Shown: in pieces, positions 1 to 12,600 of the stretch
How the letters are laid out: the number at the start of each line of letters is the position of its first letter
How positions within the stretch are numbered: the stretch's first letter is position 1
Assembly: GCF_000003815.2 (NCBI RefSeq)
Contig: NC_049979.1
Coordinates: 8,697,823 to 8,761,822, forward strand
Source: Branchiostoma floridae
Taxonomy: Eukaryota; Chordata; Leptocardii; Amphioxiformes; Branchiostomatidae
Direction of reading: 5' to 3'
DNA length: 64,000 nucleotides
Program-made: the position numbers and the translations under genes
Notes under the pieces: generated by a model
Database searches by the model: none
Told to the model about the DNA's origin: nothing
Seen by the model: the letters and a program-made list of their open reading frames with translations, nothing else

Positions 1-239
1 TGACGTCACCGCAACGTATGTGCTACTTTTTGGGATACTTCCGAACCATTAGCTTTCGTGTTGAACTCACTATTTAAAAACCTTATTCAGGTGTTCGTGT
101 ATGAAGAGACCTGTCTGTTGTTCTGCCACGGTGGTGAGTGCTTCAATCCGACAAGACTTCAAGAAAACAAGCTTGTTGACTGTGATTCATCAGATTCTTC
201 CGTGAGCATCTTTGTTGCCATTGAACCCAGGGTACTAAC

Positions 240-2936
240 ATGTCGTTCTACCAATCGACGCGCGCGATTTTGATGGATAATGGTGAAGAAGAGGACAAAC
301 AACGCCAGAGAGAGATGCGACTGATAACTGTTCTAGTCAGCATCCTGTCTTGCATCAGCATGGTCATAGGTGAGTCTGTAGGATCTTTATTTCTTTCCCG
401 TAGTAGTCGACCTGAAATTTGATTTGGTGTATGCAAATACTTTTAATACTAGTACATTGGACTCGGCTACATTTTCAAAGACCTCAATGTCACAATTTCT
501 GGAAGACGATGTTGTTCCGTGATGTGTGCAGGTCTTGTGGTCCTGGCCCTGGGCCTGGTGATCCTGTCCGAGGAAGCGGGAGTCATCTCCTACCTGAGCG
601 GCTGCAACATGACCTTCGGTGTCGCTGTGAGTCAGAAAAGCGCCACGATCCGCAGCTCAAGCATTTTCCTCCTCTCTCTTGTCTTCATCTAATTTGTCTA
701 TGTCCTGTACTTGCAATAATTGACATTTACACATCTCCACCTGTGCTGTCCCGATTCCCAGAGTTCATCTTTGAGTTCTACTTCTACCTTTTTTACATTA
801 AAGTGTTCATCACAACAATGACATCATAGTGCAACATTTTCGGATCGTACTCAATTGTAACAACAATATTCATAGCTGTACTGAATAGCATGAAAAACTC
901 TAATATCCATCACCTCTACACCTTATTTCCTGACGACAGATAGGTGTTGAATCAAACGTCGCTTATCACTTCGATGATGTCATATTGAACACGGTAGCCA
1001 ATTAGGAGCCTGGCGCAGCGACTTGCGAAGAAAATAGGGCAAGGAGTCCAGATAGAAATAAGATGGTACCCAGTGGGTACCATCCTATTTCTATCTGGAC
1101 TACCCAGGCTACCTGTGTTCACTGTGACGTCTACGAAGTTATCAGCAACGTTTGATTTAATTACCTGACAACAGGATGCAAGAGCTGGCAGTATGATCTC
1201 GGATGGTTTGATGTTCAAAGACGTTAGAAGGATGTGCACAGTGTAGATGCCTATGTTCAATGAATGACACTACATCGATTAAGAGAAAACGTTGTACTTT
1301 GGTGTCATAGGAGAATGGCTAAACAAATAGCTGTCAGCAATGGTTTAACAATTAGATAAATAAGCTTAAGGATGTTGTATACTGTACTTTCTGAATTGAG
1401 ACCCTACATCATGTACGTGGAATTTAGACGTTCCCACACACTATTTATTGATCTATAATCTTTTGATGGGTCTACATTAGCCAATCCCAAAAGACAAACA
1501 GTTAAGAGGATTACCAACCTTTTACTTTTAAATCTATTTTCTCTCGGGAAAACGATTATCGGTGGGATCAATTCATTCTAAAAAAAATGGCAGTGTTGAA
1601 GAAATGTCCCCTTCAACACCGAGTAGGAACGTTGCCGTTGTCCTGTGAATTCCTATAGACAAAACAATCTTTATCAACAGTATCATTCGTGTTTTGTGCC
1701 CATCTCCAACCGTATGGCACCGAATTGTAGTATTTACTACAACCTTAAATCTTTTCTGTTCTGTCTCAGATGTTTTTGGCAGGCCTGTTTGAGATCGTCT
1801 GCGCATGCACCAGAAGAGCTACCGGCTGTATGGTAAGTTCACGTAAAAGTTGTCTTTGACTGGCCGAACCTTTTAAAGTTCACGGCTCCTTTACAAAAGA
1901 TGATATGTGGAGTCCTCCTTTTTTCTTACAAGATCAAAATGATTTGTCATTGGCTTTCCTGTGTCGGATGTTTATTTATTCATTATTATCATTATTTAAA
2001 CGATGAAATGCCTTTATTGTGCATTGATGTCAATATTGCTTCTCACACAAGGTTTGTCTATTGTCTAGGCGCATGAAAATTATACATTCTAAGTATGGAA
2101 AAATTTCCTTTCATAGGTTAAAGATTCGTTCCCTATGGTACACAGGTACTAAGTTGTCGATCTCTCTCCAACCTACCCCTTCCCAGATCTTCATGTTCGA
2201 CATGTTCGCCGTGCTGTCCATCATCGCCGCTATCGTGGATATCGACACCATGCGTCGGTGGCTGCAGTACCCGGACGGGTCGCAGCTGCCGCTACCTGTG
2301 GCCATAGAGTACACCTGTCTGCTACTGGCTGCCATAGGGTGGGTTATCAAAGCCGTGTGTACCTGGGTACTGTGGATGAAAAGTCCCTTTTCTGCGGCCT
2401 GGATGCCAGCCTTGTTATGATTAACCCGATAAGGAAAACAAGTTGTTTTTGCATAAGGAAAACAAATTATTTTTGCCAGTGCATTCTTCTTTTTCTCTCT
2501 CACACTCTACTTCTTCTGTCAGCAGCTCCATGAATGCAGAAAGTTGTCCCTGTTCGAATACTTAAGGATGTGGTTCAAACTTTCCTTACAATTGGCTATA
2601 TTAAGTCTACGTCAATGCCCCCAAAGAATCTGATCATGACTTTGTAAAGAAGAGTAAAAAAAATCACAAAATACGTTTATTACCACGGTTATTCAAAGAA
2701 TGACTCCAATTGCATAAATTATGTTAACGACCTGGAAAAAAACAAGTAGGCGGAGGGGGATCTTTATAAGCGTCGTGATCAGATACCTCCTAGACCATCA
2801 TTTCGCTTTTTCTCGTCTCTGCATACCGCGCAGGTTTTGCCTGACGGCCGGGAGCTGTGTGTTGGTGTGCCGCATCTCCCAGGAGCAGGAGCGACTGTTG
2901 TTTGAGGACACGTACGGCCTGGGGACGGACAAGTGA
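240..2936 (+). CDS. Four-pass membrane protein, family not recognised
   Basis: Five exons join in phase: 240-369, 532-626, 1770-1832, 2187-2338 and 2834-2936, giving about 180 residues and ending in TGA. Each junction has GT and AG (donors GTGAGT, GTGAGT, GTAAGT, GTGGGT). The start at 240 has A at -3; an in-frame Met at 273 has a poorer context. Residues 13-27 are acidic/basic (MDNGEEEDKQRQRE), followed by four hydrophobic stretches at about 28-55, 72-89, 96-115 and 133-155. One N-glycosylation sequon (NMT, residue 69) lies between the first two, so that loop is probably luminal or extracellular. The tail is short and charged (QEQERLLFEDTYGLGTDK). The layout resembles MS4A/TMEM-type tetraspan proteins, but I see no diagnostic motif and assign no function. 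Confidence 0.75.
1007..1110. mobile_element. Short hairpin MITE, AGCCTGG-ended family
   Basis: The ends are AGCCTGG and CCAGGCT. Inside is an almost perfect hairpin at 1046-1100, with arms GTCCAGATAGAAATA and TATTTCTATCTGGAC around GGTACCCAGTGGGTACC. It lies in intron 2 of the tetraspan gene. Related elements with the same ends occur near 17.8, 23.6, 27.8, 29.8 and 42.9 kb. Confidence 0.6.
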
Positions 2937-4001
2937 GCGACACACCAGGTGACTAGACTGGCATCTGGAAGTTTAACACGCACCGATGTGACATAGCCAG
3001 TCCACATGAGTGTTAAATCACCATGATGACATGAGATATCTGCAGCTGGACTCTGAAATGTGTTGATACCTCGGGACGATATAAAGATGTATCTATACTG
3101 TAAGAATGTAGGAATATAATACTTCATCTGATGACTTCGGGCCCCCAAGTAGGAGATACTGTGAGCAAAAAAGTATCCCCAGAAAGATCATTCAGGCATA
3201 AGGTAGGTACACACATTTGTGATATACATATATGCATTGTATTTCGTGGAATCTTGGCTAAGAGCAAGACGGTCTCGTCCCGCCTGAGCTTGAAACGTTT
3301 ACACGACAGAGCAATAGTTTCAATGTACATACATATGTTGATATACAAATATTACATATACCTTTACAAATCTTGATAAACAAATAATGCTGTACAATGA
3401 CGAAGGGTAGAAATGCAAGGATAATCAACATGCCAAACAGATTCAAAGATACATGTTCCACACTCATCGGGTCAGGCAGACAAATGTACATTAACATCTT
3501 GCCAGTATTCTAACTGTGATTACGGTTAAGGCAACACGTACAAGTAATCCTTGCTAAAAGCTCCTAATAAAATACAGCTTAGTGTTAATACTATGTGCAG
3601 ATTTGTAAACTGCAAAGCCATTCAAAAATAGAACCATTATCGTTTTATTATTCCAAGGTCAATGTGTCATTGTGTTTCCTGTGCTTTACATCGGATTCTA
3701 ATCAGTTGCTTAGATCAATGGATTATTTTATTTTGTCATTTATAGGATTAGAAACTGTAGTGAAAGTAGCGCAGCAAACATATTCAACTAGTTCGGGACC
3801 TCCGGTAGAAGTGTATGTTTAAAAGTCTCTTTCATTTAAAGAAAAAACGTTGAAAGTATTTTCTTATACTCATGACATACGTGTTGTGAGAAAAAATTCA
3901 TAGGAAAATTAACAAATTGCTACGAGGGATCGGAACACTGAAATCTTTACATGACCCTAGCGGCACTTATAAGCCATGGGAACATTCTGTAGCTTGACGT
4001 T
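2937..4001. other. 3' flank between the tetraspan and P450 genes
   Basis: This is AT-rich sequence between two convergent genes, presumably holding both 3' UTRs. I see no coding exon, RNA gene or clear repeat here. Confidence 0.5.
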
Positions 4002-7000
4002 TCAAAGAATTGATGACACAAAAGATGATACGTTAGGAGAATTGTCTTTGCCGGGTTTGCCCTTTTCGTTTGACGGAGTGACACCGGGAAGGGGGTAATA
4101 GTTGGCAACGTCAGTGGGGTAGTACTTGAACGTGACCATGCCCATGGGGTTGTCGGGTTTGCCGCAACGCGACCGTTTCTTCCCGCTCCACTTCGGCTCT
4201 TCCGTCAGCTTCCACTTACAGAACATCAGCAGCCAGGCCATGGACGGTTTCAGGACGCCCATGGCGAGCTCCAGGCCGGGGCACTGGTGGTTCTCGGTGG
4301 TCGGGAGGAACGTGAGCGGACCCCGCCCGAAGATCAGGGAGCCTCGGAGGGCCTCGCTGCCGGGACACGCGAAACGGTTCCGCCGGAACATGATGGGGAC
4401 CCGGAAGGACGTGGGATCCCGCCCGGCCCAGAAGGCACTGCCGCACACCACCTCACCCTCGTGCACCTGGTGACATAGGAAGGTACATGGGTGAAGTATG
4501 TTTTATCATGGACCAAACAAAACTGCATATCTATATCTAATGTTATTGTTATGAACTTATAAATGTTGTTCTGTAAAGCGTGCTTTGTTTATGAAAAGAA
4601 GTCCTGGAATAACAGTAAGCATTTTCTGAATAGGCTTAAATTATCGAAGTTAAACATAGAACAACGTTAGGATTGCAATGGTCATCATTATTCAGTGGTT
4701 TCTGCATCTGCAGTCGTTGAAACGTCCTGCAGCTGCATTCGGTCTTTCGTCATCTTCTTCCATTGTGCTTTGCACCCTGCAAGCTCTCATAGCTCTCGGA
4801 GTTTCTTTTCTGTTGAAGGAGGACCTCGTGCTGTATACTTGAAGTCATGCTATCATACTAAGAGATTTCATTATTAGATAGAAGTTTTACCTGAAAGATC
4901 TCCCTGTCGCGTGTCTTCACGATGAAGTCCTTCCGCGCCCGGCCGAAGAACATCTCCATCGGCGGCCGGAGCCTCAGCACCTCCAGGATAAAACTCTCCA
5001 CGCACGTCATGGAGCTCAGCACGGCCTCCGTGAACGTGCCCACATTATGCAGGACCTATCGGATATGTAACATTCTTCTGTCATCAGCAACTACACACTC
5101 GGACTCTCACACATAACACCATATAAAAGCAACCGACGATGTTATAAAGATGAAAAGGTGAGCAATTGTCATATTCTTGTCATTCTTGGGCCATAATGAC
5201 TTCATTATATAGATGACATCAACTGGGCACCTCAACTTAAAACTGATGCGAACGTGCGAATATATTTGCTCATTTTGTAGCTTTTGCACGATTTACAGTA
5301 TGATCGCAAACTTTTTTAAACTTACGGGCAAAAACAGATGCGCAGACAGATGTCATCAATAAAGGTGTTACTAAAAATGGCAATAGTATGGTGTACTCTC
5401 ACTTTAACGGTTACTTACTTGTTAGTAATTGTGGTCTTTGTACAGTATACTAATTCAATGGGCAGGTGTTAAGTCTCGCGGTTAAACCGCCTCTTATCTA
5501 GCGTAAACCGTACGCCGTCAAGATGACAAACCGAAACCCGTCCGATCGGATAGCATTTGTGCAGGAAGACCACGTTTAGGGCAACACCACGACGTGCAGA
5601 CGACATGTTTGCCTCCTCACGCCGATAGCCTTGCAATCTTCGAACGAGGCTTTTTATTTTTATTTTAGGGGGACGCTAGTTCGCAATTTTCAACGTCGGC
5701 TGTGTTCTCTTATTCTGGGAAAGGGAGTTTGTCGACAAAGGGACTTTGCCGTGGAAAGAACTTTGCCTTCCACAGCAAACTCCCTTGCATAAGAGAACCT
5801 AGACAACGTTAAAAATCGCGAACCAGCCCCCCTAAAATAAAAACCAGCCCCGTTCGAAGACTGCAACTGAGGTTCGCACACCGAGTCGTTGTGCTTGAGT
5901 TGGACGCCGACCCCGGACTAGTCGACTGACATGTCGGCAGGGCCGCATGCCGGGGAGGTAGTGACCGGTGGCACGCGCCACGGTGGGTGACTCTGAATGT
6001 GGCAGGTGGGCCGTTAGGCTTTCTACCACAGGTCATGTGTACCGTAGTCTACTACGGAACTTTAATTGTTGTTACGCAATGTAGTCTAGCAATGGCACCG
6101 CCAACTCAACTTAACCTCCTTAGTTGGAAACTGAACAAGTGGCCGGAGTAGTCGAAATTTCTCCTTCCGATAAGAACTTAGTTCTATCGCCTTCCGATAA
6201 GAACTTCCGATAGTTCTTGTATGCAATTCTCGGCTTCTGTGGTAATGGTCCCTTGAGGTCTGGGGGATTTTTTTTGCTTGCCAATCATGCAACCTGCTCG
6301 ACCAAAGGAAGATGCTAGAGATTTTTACATCACAACTGTCGTTAAATTGTTGGGCGGTGACCATGTACTGTTCACGAAATAGAGATAGTGGAGCAGGGCA
6401 TTGTTGATGAAGTATGTACACCACACCTCCCTATTGTCGTTTTGATAATTCAAAATTACTTCAGAAAATTGCATCAAAGACCCACGTTATTATCTGCATT
6501 GGCGTACATTGGATTAAATTACCGATCAATCAATCAATTAAACACACGATGGTGTCAGAGTAGTACGTTTTCCTGAACATACCAAAGGCCTAAATCCAGC
6601 CCATGCGTCTGAATCAAATGTTTGGTTTACGTTGTAACACCGTTGTCTTCTCTCATCACAAAAGTAACTTGAATTGATCATGAAATGAAACGTGTTCTTC
6701 GCACCTTGAGAGAAGAAGTAGAGATCTTATCATCTCATCCGCCAGCTAAGCACTGACAGCTTGAACAATAAGCTCAACTTCGCAAAGGAGCAGACCAAAA
6801 TAGCTCTCTCATACTGAAACTCTATACAAGACTGTAGTATTGATGTCTTCCCTAAAATGTCCCGCTACTCTTTGGAGTCACGTTTGGTGCAGAATCAGCA
6901 CATGATACTTAGTACTGATCTACGGTTGGACTCGTTTGTATTTTGACCACCATTTTTTTCCTCTCTCCAGTTAGTAGCCCTCAGGCCTGTTCAGGGCGTA

Positions 7001-8047
7001 CAAAGGGGATTATCTCAGGAAATCAGCTCTAATCTGACCCAATTAGATACTGTTAAGTGTTACAGAAGTAAATGAAAATTTACTCGCATGACGAAAGCAA
7101 TGTCCATTGCAGTTTGCACTTCCGTCGGCCCCAGGGAATGTGTAAAAGAAACGTCATAGGCTCCGGTTGCTACGTTACCGTCCACTACAAGTGTAATATA
7201 ATGTTAAGGTGTTAGAAACAAGGTGTTATCACCATCAATTGACAATTACCTTGTTCATTTCCTCCCACATCTGCCGTCTGTCCAGATCCGGCATGGCGGC
7301 ATAGGCGGCAAGGCAGGCGAGGAGCGGGTTCTGCACCTGCGGCAGAGCGTGGCCCACGATCGTGTACAGGATCTCATGGGTAGCCTCTTCCTCCGTCAGT
7401 CCGCACGTCTTTCCCAGATGAATTATCTCCTCATAGGCAGGCGCGTTTCTGATGTTCCTGAGGAGTACGGGCAGGGCTCGCAGTGCGTGAGATTTGGCTA
7501 GGTACCGGCCCAGAGTCGGCACCCGCGGCCTGTGGGAATGTAGTCCGTTCTGCCAGGCGCGCACAGACTCGTACGGCAGCGTGGTGCCCAGGATGACCGT
7601 CGACACCGCGTCCGCACAGAACCGGTTCACGCGGTCTTCGAAGTCGTAGATGTTGTGTCCGACCGTGGCCCACATCGACGTGTGCGCGTGGAGCTGTTCC
7701 ACCATCGTGGAGAACAGGCTGTTGGTCAGGCTCCTCTGGATCACCGCCATGGCGAACTCCTTCCGTCTGACGTGCTCCACTCCGTTTGACAACATGCCCG
7801 GACAGTGTCCACCCAGCACCGCCGGGCGTAACGCCGTGTTACCAAGTGTGAACGGTACCTTCTCCACTAGGTCCATGTCAAACACGTACCGAATGTTGTG
7901 TTGGTCCAGAAGACTGACGACAGTAACCCCGATGTTTCTCCGGAGCACCGTGGCGTCCGCCCCGCCGTAGTTGATCTCCTTTATGGAGTAGTTGCCCTGT
8001 TGAAGGGCCCGCCACATGCCCGCATAGTTGGAGCAGCAGTTCCCCAT
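4002..8047 (-). CDS. CYP74-clan cytochrome P450, CYP440-like oxylipin enzyme
   Basis: Exons on the minus strand are 7250-8047, 7084-7184, 4891-5055 and 4002-4466, for about 509 residues, usual for CYP74 enzymes. CYP74-type features are: VLRRNIGVTVVSLLDQ and YVFDMDLVEK in the N-terminal half; an I-helix region HEILYTIVGHALPQVQ; the ExxR-region segment FILEVLRLRPPMEM followed by FGRARKDF; and heme-ligand segment NHQCPGLELAMG with its Cys. CYP74 members rearrange fatty-acid hydroperoxides to allene oxides, epoxyalcohols or aldehydes without O2 or reductase; an epoxyalcohol synthase role is inference from the known animal members. The start at 8047 (GACATGG) is the first ATG after an in-frame TGA and gives MGNCCS. 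The region before VLRRN is shorter than usual, so an upstream exon cannot be excluded. Exon 2 is one base out of phase with exon 1. The 2-kb third intron holds a MITE. Confidence 0.85.
5631..5866. mobile_element. Hairpin MITE, TTGCARTCTTCGAACG family
   Basis: Long terminal inverted repeats begin TTGCAATCTTCGAACG and end CGTTCGAAGACTGCAA. They continue through an A/T-rich stretch and a G5-6 or C6 run. An inner inverted repeat (GTTCTCTTAT, AGGGAGTTTG and their complements) makes most of the element self-complementary. It has no coding capacity and lies in P450 intron 3. Further copies lie at 60495-60704 and about 63104-63160. Confidence 0.8.
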
Positions 8048-8049
8048 GT

Positions 8050-8200
8050 CTATGTAACAACCAGGACCGCGAAGCCTAACTGTTCCCACCCAGAAAGTAA
8101 AGTGTAGTCCTGTTGTGTAACTCCACTTAGGAATGCGCAAACTTTGTCAGGCCTCCGCGCAGCTACAAGCCGGTCCAGTGAGTTCGGGATTGGCATCGCC
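8050..8200 (-). other. Possible terminal or alternative upstream exon, uncertain
   Basis: After a good acceptor (CACTTCAG), an open frame begins AMPIPNSLDRLVAARR and ends at TAG at 8050, just upstream of the P450 start. It could be part of an alternative P450 N-terminus, the last exon of another transcript, or chance. I do not recognise the peptide. Confidence 0.2.
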
Positions 8201-8887
8201 TGAAGTGACACAAGTAGACACCAGGAGTTAAACAAATAGGCTGAGCTGTGGCTCTTTTCTTGGCATTTCAATTAAGCCGTGCCGATGTAGTTTCTGGCTG
8301 ACTTCTCTTTGACAATTTTGTGGTCCCCCCAGGTTGTTTTTGGCGATGTAATCGGTTACCAAAACAAAGTGTCTTAAGGGCCGCCCCACTCTTGACACGG
8401 AAGATAATCACATGACCAAACAGTCCGTACGGTCGGCACGAACCTCAGGGTTTTCACGATTTGGAGGAGAACACTGAAGCTCAGAACAGAATACATTACA
8501 GAAAACTTTCTATCTTTGTACTCATTCCGCCTCAATGCATTTCTGACAATCCATTATGTAAAATGGACAGGATCCCCTGAGAGTTCGAGACATCGAGCAA
8601 TTATTCTTAAAATGATTTTGTCCTGCCATCAACATTACTATCATTACTAGTGTTAGAGGTCGTCTCCCTCATGCTCACCTTTATAGTCTGAGTATATCAT
8701 CAGACCTGTAACGTGACATGTTGCTAGGTGAACTATGTGTACGTATGTTGGTAACAAATGAGGCACTTCGGCAATTACCATTCCTTCCAAATACACGTAC
8801 ATGTCGTACCCTTTTGGAAAGGATACGGGTTATCCGGAGCACTGAAAGGACAGTTCGTCGAGTAAAACTCTCATTATGATCATTACT
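8201..8887. other. Upstream flank of the P450 gene
   Basis: This is presumably promoter and 5' UTR for the P450 gene, running up to the retrotransposon 3' end. I see no convincing exon or repeat. Confidence 0.4.
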
Positions 8888-9640
8888 GAATGAATGAAGA
8901 CCTTTATTGTACATTCATACCCACTGGGTTTAGTACAGGTCACAACAAATGATACAACATGATATAATGATACAATGAATCTACACTACTCAAGGATCGT
9001 ATTCTACTGCGTACATTCGGCTTCTTCTCGTTTCTTTGTGATATTGAAAATGTAAGAACAGATATGCTTTATAAGTAAAGGCTTGTCTAGATTCATAAGG
9101 AATATAAATTTGTCTATATTACTTAGTTGTATGAAGTGGGGGAACATGGATTCTATTAGTCTGTAGAGTTCAGCTCTCTCTCTCTTGTACAAACTACATT
9201 CTACTACAAAATGATGTTCGTCTTCTAACTTATCTAGATTGCAGTATCTACATATTCGTTGTTCTAGAGGAGTGCGGTTATGTCTTCCGGTTTCGATGTG
9301 TAATTTGTGGCAACTGACTCGTAGTTTTGTGACGGCCGTCCTGTGCCGAATATTGTCAATATCCAGGTATTGTTCCACATTATAAGTGGACTTGAACAGT
9401 CTGTAAGACCTCAATTTGTTTTTAGCGGATCCACCTTTGTTGTCATTGTGTATCTCTCTTAGAAAAGTTTGAAAATAAATGTCTTTCAGACGCTGGTTGA
9501 TAGAATTGATAATTTGAGACGAATTTGTATTGTGCTGTAGAGGACAATGCCATACATAACCATAGCCGCATTCCTCCAGTGACTGGCGAACTCCTGACGC
9601 CCAACACTTGGCTCCAGCCTTGTCTAAATCTATCTGGCAA
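8888..9640 (-). mobile_element. 5'-truncated non-LTR retrotransposon, reverse transcriptase C-terminus
   Basis: An uninterrupted minus-strand frame from about 9633 to 9004 encodes the C-terminal part of a LINE polyprotein. It contains KAGAKCWASGVRQSLEECG, RTAVTKLRVSCHKLHIETGR, then a CRYCNL...DEHHFVVEC zinc-knuckle-like motif typical of the region after the reverse transcriptase, and ends at a stop at 9004. A 3' UTR follows, ending in a short (ATTC)n tail around 8888. The 5' end is lost. Copies of the same 3' end lie at about 45611, 54107 and 59808. The intact frame over 200 codons suggests a fairly recent insertion. Confidence 0.85.
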
Positions 9641-12600
9641 GAAAGAGCGTCTGACTGGAAACTGTTACTGATTCAGGGAAGGGGGTACGTCACCTTGCAC
9701 TCTGTCTTCTTTGGTGTACAAAAAACAACAACTTAAAGTTGTTGTTGCCCAAGATCAAGAAATGACCAGAAAAGGACTAGAAAAATGCCACCGGCCATTC
9801 GTCCGAAAGCACGTTTACTCCCTGGCTATATCATGGGAGTTTGGCCACCAGAGGGGGAATTCCCGCGAACCGACTCTCCTGACCAATTACTCCACCTTTT
9901 CCGAATTTTACCCCGTAAGGAAAACTGTTTTAGACTAACAGTTCCCCTTCTAAGTCTGTGCTCAACTGTTACAAACAGTGATCTGCTTCATCTCCAAGGA
10001 GACCGACTCTTACATGGATAATGGTTGATAACCGTACGGGCACGAGGCCGCCGGTAGGTATATCTACAGTATGACGTACACATGGAGATAGAGTTACCGG
10101 ACACACAGGTGTGAGACAGGTACATGTATGTGTATGAGGTAGGGACCTCTGTGTGAAAGAAAGGACCCTGTCGTCCGGAATAAGACCATAAGCCCAGTGT
10201 GCTGCGTCCGCACCTTTCCTCTGTGGTAGTCTTTGTTTGAAACGATCAAAGCCTCGTAGCAAACATGACTGCATTCATGAGTGATCGAATTGTCATTGTG
10301 GGCATTTCCTATAGTTTATGCAGACACAATTGGCCGTTGTCTATACGTTGAAATACATGGATATTCTGCAAGGCGTAAGAACATGACTGTTCTTGGTCTA
10401 TTTAGTTTTTTGAAATTTGAAGACCTGACACAAATCAAATCTCCTCCCTAGAAATTGTCTTGTCAATTGACTCTCTCTGAAAAGAAGAATACTATAACTT
10501 TACTGACCGTCTGCATATTTTCAAATATTTCTAATCTCGTCAAAGCCGGTGTCGTACCTGTTTGAGACAACGTGTACATAGCAGGTCCATTCTAGTGTAC
10601 CAAATGGCTCGAATCGCTGACAGCTCTGTGTGATGTTACCCACCATAAAGGTTGACACAGTACCTAGCATGGCTTGTCACCGTTTGAAACAGGAGACACT
10701 GTGGCTGTCAGTACTACGCCAAGCAGAATAATTGTAAAGTCCGATGATCTATCCCATTCCTAACAACGTTCGCTGTCAACTACACTGCTGAATGTTGGCA
10801 TGGGGCGCACCTTTTTTTTTTTTTGTACAGCATACCTTGCCTTGACGTCCAGGCTTTGCTGGTGCACACTACTAATATACCCACCTTTCAGGTCGATTTG
10901 TGACATCTGACAGACACCTTTGTTGTTAACAAACCTCATCCCCAGGTGGTTCAGGTTGTTATTTCACATGAGTTGCCATCGGAAGTCATTGGGGCACAGC
11001 ACAGCGCCAGCACTTGCAAACGGAGGGACTCAAACTAGTTGTCGGTACACCTGATATTTAGCACGTCCATTCGATCTCCCCAATGCAGGGGAGGGAACCA
11101 CTTATTCACGGTGTAGACACTGTTTTCATACGCTGGTTTACACAACTAGAGTCTCTATGATGAAGCAGTGCCTTTTGTACTTCACTACAACAGACGAGCA
11201 ATAAATCTGTATATCTGAGAGGCTGGGGCACCAATGGAATATTATGCAGGAAAATTCTAGACATAATGAACATGCAAGTTTCCGAGTTTCACACAGAAGC
11301 TGTATTATAGCTCTGTGGACAACTGTTTTGAGAAGTGGACATTGTTAAGATTTGTTTACCTGTTCAACAGAACTCTCTTGTTGTTGCTGCTCCGACCGCA
11401 TCAGCCGATTTCCTCCAAGTGATTACTTGACCATGTGTTATTGTATGTTGTATGGCTGTTGCTACGTGTAGTGACAATTGTGTACAACCAGTCAGACGGC
11501 GCTGAAAAAAACTGAAGATTGTTGCCGTTCGTGTTTCAGACACAACGTTGCTCATCTTACTGCATTTTCTATGGAGAAATGGCCACAACAAATAGGTTGG
11601 TTTATTTACATTTTGCACAGAAAAAAAAGCTCTCTACTTACCACGTCACAGACGTGGGCACTCCTCCAAGTCTCCGACTTGTATTTTTGCGCTTGAGCAT
11701 GTAGAAACATCGCGTGAGGGTGGGAGTTGTGCTAAATTCCAGTCTCCTTGTGTCAGCGTTGGTAACGAAATTCAGTCAACCTTACGGCACCGTGTCATTA
11801 CCTGGGTAGATGCGCCGTTACATTTTTGCAGCTTCTACACTGTCCTAAATTGGCGTGTTAAATTCTACGATAAAACGCTAATTATGGCGAACTAAGATAG
11901 AACCCGTAGAGTCTCAACCCTAGGTAACCAAACATTTGTTCATGTGCGAACCCCGTAGCATGAAACCATCCACCTGTTGTGTGATATTTGCTAACTACGC
12001 AGTTCTGGTTGGATCCAACAGGTGCTAATGAATCTGCATTCCCTGGCGTGGGCTCTAGGTGGCGCTATTTCACTAATCATCATGCGCTATAGGCATCAGG
12101 GAACGTACATGACGTATAGCGTTTGGAATTTTGCCTAAATGACTGATGAATTGTAAATACATGTGGCATTCTGATGCCTTCTGTAGTTCTTAGTGCAATT
12201 TTCTACTGGTACAGTGATGGTTCTGTATTGTGAAGGCTGAATAAATTGCGAAACTTTGCTCCTTTTGTTATCAGCAGCAAAAAGGGTACCAAAATTACTT
12301 CAGTATTAAACAATTGTAAGAAAAACAGAAAACAAAACTTGAGTTGGTTTGATTTAATGTTGACATCTAATACAAACACATTCATATGTATACAAAAAAA
12401 CTTGCTCTTCTTCAGAAACCAATTCTGGCATATAGTATGTCATACTTAATGCCTCATCCTATAAGGAAGCTTGCATTAATGCTAGGTTAAATAACAGAAA
12501 CAATTTCTATAAACTACAATAAAAACACACTTTCTATACTTCTGACCAAACAAAATAAATCTTTGCATTCTATTTTACATGTTTGAAACATATCTTTTTG

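Noticed and set aside
4126-4473. 115-residue plus-strand frame
   Set aside because: It is antisense to the heme-binding exon of the P450.
6086-6424. 112-residue minus-strand frame in P450 intron 3
   Set aside because: It has no family resemblance, and the flanking exons already join in phase without it.
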